Origin: Streptomyces hydrogenans
GTDB taxonomy: Bacteria; Actinomycetota; Actinomycetes; Streptomycetales; Streptomycetaceae
Direction: 5' to 3'
DNA length: 34,813 bases
Assembly (NCBI RefSeq): GCF_014656075.1
Contig: NZ_BNBS01000085.1
Span: forward strand, 1-34,813
The notes below the pieces were generated by a model. The model was not told the origin of the DNA. It saw nothing but the letters and a program-made list of their open reading frames with translations, and did no database searches. The translations under genes and the position numbers were made by a program. Of the stretch, positions 31,819 to 34,813 are shown in pieces; position 1 is the first letter of the stretch, and each line of letters begins with the position of its first letter.

Positions 31819-32718
31819 ATGGCTCCGATCTCCACTCCGCAGACCCCCTTCGGGCGGGTCCTCACCGCCATGGTCACGCCCTTCACGGCGGACGGCGCAC
31901 TCGACCTCGACGGCGCCCGGCGACTCGCCACCCACCTGGTGGACGCAGGCAACGACGGCCTCGTCGTCAACGGCACCACCGGCGAGTCCCCCACCACCAG
32001 CGACGCGGAGAAATCGGAGCTCGTACGCGCCGTCCTGGAAGCGGTCGGAGACCGCGCCCACGTCGTCGCCGGCATCGGCACCAACGACACCCACCACTCG
32101 ATCGAGCTGGCCCGCGCCGCCGAGCGCGACGGCGCCCACGGCCTCCTCGCCGTCACGCCGTACTACAACAAGCCCCCGCAGGAGGGCCTGTACCGGCACT
32201 TCACGGCCATCGCCGACGCCACCGGCCTCCCGGTGATGCTGTACGACATCCCCGGCCGCTCCGGCGTCCCGATCGACACCGAGACGATCGTCCGGCTCGC
32301 CGAGCACCCCCGGATCGTCGCCAACAAGGACGCCAAGGGCGACCTCGGCCGCGCCAGCTGGGCCATCGCCCGCTCCGGCCTCGCCTGGTACTCCGGCGAC
32401 GACATGCTCAACCTGCCGCTGCTCTCCGTCGGAGCCGTCGGCTTCGTCTCCGTCGTGGGCCACGTCGTCACCCCCGACCTGCGCGCCCTCCTCGACGCCC
32501 ACCTCGCGGGCGACTTCGAGAAGGCCACCGAGATCCACCAGAAGCTGCTCCCGGTCTACACCGGCATGTTCCGCACCCAGGGCGTCATGACCACCAAGGC
32601 CGCGCTCGCCCTCCAGGGCCTCCCGGCCGGCCCGCTGCGCCTCCCGCTCGTCGAGCTCTCCGCGCGGGAGACCGACCAGCTCAAGGTCGACCTCGCCGCC
32701 GGCGGGGTAGATCTCTGA
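31819..32718 (+). CDS. dapA: 4-hydroxy-tetrahydrodipicolinate synthase
   Basis: 299 residues from the ATG at 31819 (MAPISTPQTPFGRVLTAMVT). A GTG at 31810 would add three residues. Family signatures are VNGTTGESPT, the tyrosine block TPYYNKPPQEGLYRHF, VMLYDIPGRSG, and the Schiff-base lysine in RIVANKDAKGDL. The TIM-barrel enzyme condenses pyruvate and aspartate semialdehyde, the first step to diaminopimelate and lysine. No ribosome-binding site is visible, and a -10-like TAGCGT ends 7 nt before the ATG, so translation may be leaderless. Length is normal for the family. Confidence 0.97.
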   Translation: MAPISTPQTPFGRVLTAMVTPFTADGALDLDGARRLATHLVDAGNDGLVVNGTTGESPTTSDAEKSELVRAVLEAVGDRAHVVAGIGTNDTHHSIELARAAERDGAHGLLAVTPYYNKPPQEGLYRHFTAIADATGLPVMLYDIPGRSGVPIDTETIVRLAEHPRIVANKDAKGDLGRASWAIARSGLAWYSGDDMLNLPLLSVGAVGFVSVVGHVVTPDLRALLDAHLAGDFEKATEIHQKLLPVYTGMFRTQGVMTTKAALALQGLPAGPLRLPLVELSARETDQLKVDLAAGGVDL

Positions 32719-32785
32719 CACCGGACTTCACAACTGAACAAGGCGACAACCGAAAACCGACAACAGCAAGTGCACGATTGTCATG

Positions 32786-32815
32786 CGCGCCACGTGCCGA
32801 CCGGTACGTGGCGCG
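32786..32815 (+). other. Hairpin in the rnj leader
   Basis: CGCGCCACGT (32786-32795) and ACGTGGCGCG (32806-32815) form a perfect 10-bp stem with a 10-nt loop, ending 6 nt before the ribosome site GAGGAGAG of rnj. RNase J or other RNases could use it as an entry or protection structure for control of rnj mRNA. There is no T-run, so a terminator is less likely. Confidence 0.5.
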
Positions 32816-32833
32816 TGTGGTGAGGAGAGACTT

Positions 32834-34519
32834 TTGAGCCATCCGCATCCCGAACTCGGCGCTCCGCCGAAGCTCCCCCAGGGCGCCCTGCGCGTCATCC
32901 CGCTCGGGGGGCTCGGCGAGATCGGCCGGAACATGACGGTCTTCGAGTTCGACGGCCGTCTGCTGATCGTCGACTGCGGCGTCCTCTTCCCCGAGGAGGA
33001 GCAGCCGGGCGTCGACCTGATCCTGCCGGACTTCACCATCATCCGGGACCGTCTGGACGACATCGAGGGCATCGTGCTCACGCACGGCCACGAGGACCAC
33101 ATCGGTGCCGTCCCCTACCTGCTCCGGCTGAGGGCGGACATCCCGCTCATCGGCTCGAAGCTGACCCTCGCGCTGATCGAGGCCAAGCTCCAGGAGCACC
33201 GCATCCGCCCCTACACCCTTGAGGTGAAGGAGGGTGACCGCGAGGTCCTGGGTGCCTTCGACTGCGAGTTCATCGCGGTCAACCACTCCATCCCGGACGC
33301 GCTGGCGGTCGCCATCCGCACCCCCGCGGGCATGGCCGTCGCCACCGGCGACTTCAAGATGGACCAGCTCCCGCTGGACGGCCGCCTCACGGACCTGCAC
33401 ACGTTCGCGCGGCTCAGCGAGGAGGGCATCGACCTCCTGCTGTCCGACTCGACGAACGCCGAGGTCCCCGGCTTCGTCCCGCCGGAGAAGGACATCTCCA
33501 ACGTCCTGCGGAACGTCTTCGCGAACGCCCAGAAGCGGATCATCGTGGCGAGCTTCGCCAGCCACGTGCACCGCATCCAGCAGATCCTCGACGCCGCCCA
33601 CGAGTACGGCCGCCGGGTCGCCTTCGTCGGCCGCTCGATGGTCCGCAACATGGGCATCGCCCGCGACCTCGGCTACCTCAAGGTCCCGGCCGGCCTCGTC
33701 GTGGACGTGAAGACGCTGGACGACCTGCCGGACGACGAGGTCGTGCTGGTCTGCACGGGTTCCCAGGGCGAGCCGATGGCCGCCCTGTCCCGGATGGCCA
33801 ACCGCGACCACCAGATCCGGATCGTCCCCGGCGACACGGTCATCCTGGCCTCGTCCCTCATCCCGGGCAACGAGAACGCGGTCTACCGCGTGATCAACGG
33901 CCTGACCCGCTGGGGCGCCAACGTCGTCCACAAGGGCAACGCCAAGGTCCACGTCTCGGGCCACGCCTCGGCCGGCGAGCTGCTGTACTTCTACAACATC
34001 TGCCGGCCGAAGAACCTCATGCCGGTCCACGGCGAGTGGCGCCACCTGCGCGCCAACGCCGAGCTCGGCGCGATGACGGGGATCCCGAAGGACCACATCG
34101 TCATCGCCGAGGACGGCGTCGTCGTCGACCTGGTCGACGGCCGCGCCCGCATCACCGGCAAGGTCCAGGCGGGCTACGTGTACGTGGACGGCCTCTCGGT
34201 CGGCGACGTCACCGAGTCCTCCCTGAAGGACCGCCGGATCCTCGGCGAGGAGGGCATCATCTCGGTCTTCCTGGTGGTGGACTCCTCCACCGGCAAGATC
34301 ACCGGCGGCCCGCACCTCCACGCGCGCGGCTCCGGCATCGAGGACTCCGCCTTCGACGCGGTGATCCCGAAGATCGAGCAGGCGCTGAACAAGTCCGCGC
34401 AGGACGGCGTCGTCGAGCCCCACCAGCTCCAGCAGCTGATCCGCCGCACCGTCGGCAAGTGGGTCTCCGACACCTACCGCCGTCGCCCGATGATCCTCCC
34501 GGTCGTCGTCGAGGTCTGA
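32834..34519 (+). CDS. rnj: Ribonuclease J
   Basis: 561 residues from a TTG at 32834 (LSHPHPELGAPPKLPQG), chosen because GAGGAGAG lies directly upstream and the protein then matches the usual RNase J start. The upstream GTG/ATG at 32783 would put the leader hairpin inside the gene. The metallo-beta-lactamase core has THGHEDHIGA (HxHxDH zinc ligands), the beta-CASP region with VASFASHVHRIQQ, and VHVSGHASAGELLYF. The C-terminal domain is as in RNase J. It has endonuclease and 5'-3' exonuclease activity in mRNA decay and rRNA maturation, complementing PNPase encoded upstream. Closed by the hairpin at 34548-34587. Confidence 0.96.
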   Translation: MSHPHPELGAPPKLPQGALRVIPLGGLGEIGRNMTVFEFDGRLLIVDCGVLFPEEEQPGVDLILPDFTIIRDRLDDIEGIVLTHGHEDHIGAVPYLLRLRADIPLIGSKLTLALIEAKLQEHRIRPYTLEVKEGDREVLGAFDCEFIAVNHSIPDALAVAIRTPAGMAVATGDFKMDQLPLDGRLTDLHTFARLSEEGIDLLLSDSTNAEVPGFVPPEKDISNVLRNVFANAQKRIIVASFASHVHRIQQILDAAHEYGRRVAFVGRSMVRNMGIARDLGYLKVPAGLVVDVKTLDDLPDDEVVLVCTGSQGEPMAALSRMANRDHQIRIVPGDTVILASSLIPGNENAVYRVINGLTRWGANVVHKGNAKVHVSGHASAGELLYFYNICRPKNLMPVHGEWRHLRANAELGAMTGIPKDHIVIAEDGVVVDLVDGRARITGKVQAGYVYVDGLSVGDVTESSLKDRRILGEEGIISVFLVVDSSTGKITGGPHLHARGSGIEDSAFDAVIPKIEQALNKSAQDGVVEPHQLQQLIRRTVGKWVSDTYRRRPMILPVVVEV

Positions 34520-34547
34520 GCCCGAAGGGCCTGACCAGCGTGGTTAC

Positions 34548-34587
34548 GGAGCGGGGCTCCTCGATTTGCATCGGGGCGCCCCGCTCC
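34548..34587 (+). terminator. rnj terminator
   Basis: GGAGCGGGGC (34548-34557) and GCCCCGCTCC (34578-34587) form a perfect 10-bp stem with a 20-nt loop, starting 29 nt after the rnj stop. Its right half overlaps the spacer of the candidate rRNA promoter at 34566-34595. Confidence 0.7.
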
Positions 34588-34595
34588 AGTACGTT
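34566..34595 (+). promoter_or_regulatory. Candidate first promoter of an rRNA operon
   Basis: TTGCAT (34566-34571), 18-bp spacer, TACGTT (34590-34595). The following GTTTACGGCTCCGCC and the downstream repeats resemble Streptomyces rrn upstream regions, which carry several promoters. Assigned by pattern memory. Confidence 0.5.
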
Positions 34596-34649
34596 TACGG
34601 CTCCGCCAGAACGGGAAGCCCCGGCGCCGCAGTGCGCCCGGCCGGCTGA

Positions 34650-34813
34650 ACGGGAGGCGGGAAATCCGACTCAGATCTTCTGATAAAGTCGGAAAGCGCC
34701 GGAAGGCCCCGAAGAAACAAAAATTCGGGACCGGAAAGCACCGAGGAAATCGGGTCGAAAAGATCTGATAGAGTCGGAAACGCAGGAAGCGCCCGGAGGG
34801 CCTGGGAACAGGA
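34650..34813 (+). promoter_or_regulatory. Probable rRNA operon (16S) promoter/leader region
   Basis: The composition changes sharply to A-rich purine tracts (GGAAAGC, GAAGAAACAAAAA, GAGGAAATCGGG). A 17-bp element TCTGATAAAGTCGGAAA at 34679-34695 recurs at 34764-34780 with one change (TAGAGT for TAAAGT), 85 bp apart. Each includes a -10-like hexamer (34684-34689 and 34769-34774). CACCGAGGAAATCGG and AGCGCCCGGAGGG near the end are, from memory, features of Streptomyces 16S rRNA leaders with multiple promoters and RNase III processing sites. No open frame fits. A 16S gene is expected within a few hundred bp beyond the window. Confidence 0.7.

Noticed and set aside
1..34813. CRISPR arrays, tRNA genes, insertion sequences, prophage or attachment sites
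   Set aside because: I looked for regularly spaced repeats, tRNA-like cloverleaf ends, transposase motifs and integrase genes and saw none. A tRNA scan would be needed for certainty.

Overview
The window looks like a stretch of a Streptomyces (or very close actinomycete) chromosome. It is extremely GC-rich with strong third-position GC, many GTG and one TTG start, and Streptomyces-type promoters (TAGRRT -10). Its gene order matches, from memory and unchecked, the S. coelicolor region from about SCO5717 to SCO5745: a type VII secretion (ESX/T7SS) locus followed by rpsO-pnp-M16 protease-dapB, thyX, dapA and RNase J.

The T7SS block covers about 1-24300. A leftward arm at 1-3988 holds eccE, a coupled gene of unknown function, a DUF397 protein, and the truncated front of a proline/alanine-rich protein that resembles the N-terminus of EspI/MinD-like ESX proteins. 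A rightward arm at 4170-11512 holds eccB, mycosin 1 (mycP), two candidate substrates (a YxxxE-bearing helical protein and a WxG protein with a long Gly/Thr/Pro/Arg stalk), a second mycosin, and the two WXG100 proteins esxB and esxA. A second leftward arm at 22454-11599 starts with the three-ATPase motor eccC. It continues with two paralogous three-gene modules, each encoding a 150-170 aa helical protein, a 725-754 aa WxG/YxxxD protein, and an extracytoplasmic four-cysteine protein. One of the four-cysteine proteins is a lipoprotein and the other is held by a transmembrane helix. eccD is read rightward from the promoter region it shares with eccC. No eccA was seen.

The housekeeping block covers about 24483-34519. 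It encodes ribosomal protein S15, PNPase, an M16 zinc protease, DapB, small membrane proteins, ThyX, DapA and RNase J (TTG start). It therefore combines RNA decay (pnp, rnj) with lysine/diaminopimelate (dapB, dapA) and thymidylate synthesis.

The last ~260 bases do not look like ordinary intergenic DNA. After the rnj terminator they resemble a Streptomyces rRNA operon promoter/leader region, with a repeated TCTGATA(A/G)AGTCGGAAA element, so a 16S gene probably starts just past the right edge.

The most interesting biology is the pair of tandem secreted-protein modules, each with a diverged, differently anchored four-cysteine partner. Other points of note are a C-terminal YxxxD-containing EDEETW...VPPVID tail on the stalk protein, a possible 8-codon leader peptide coupled to the substrate genes, and perfect dyads with CCGTCC/GGACGG arms at the eccC/eccD promoters and in front of the modules.
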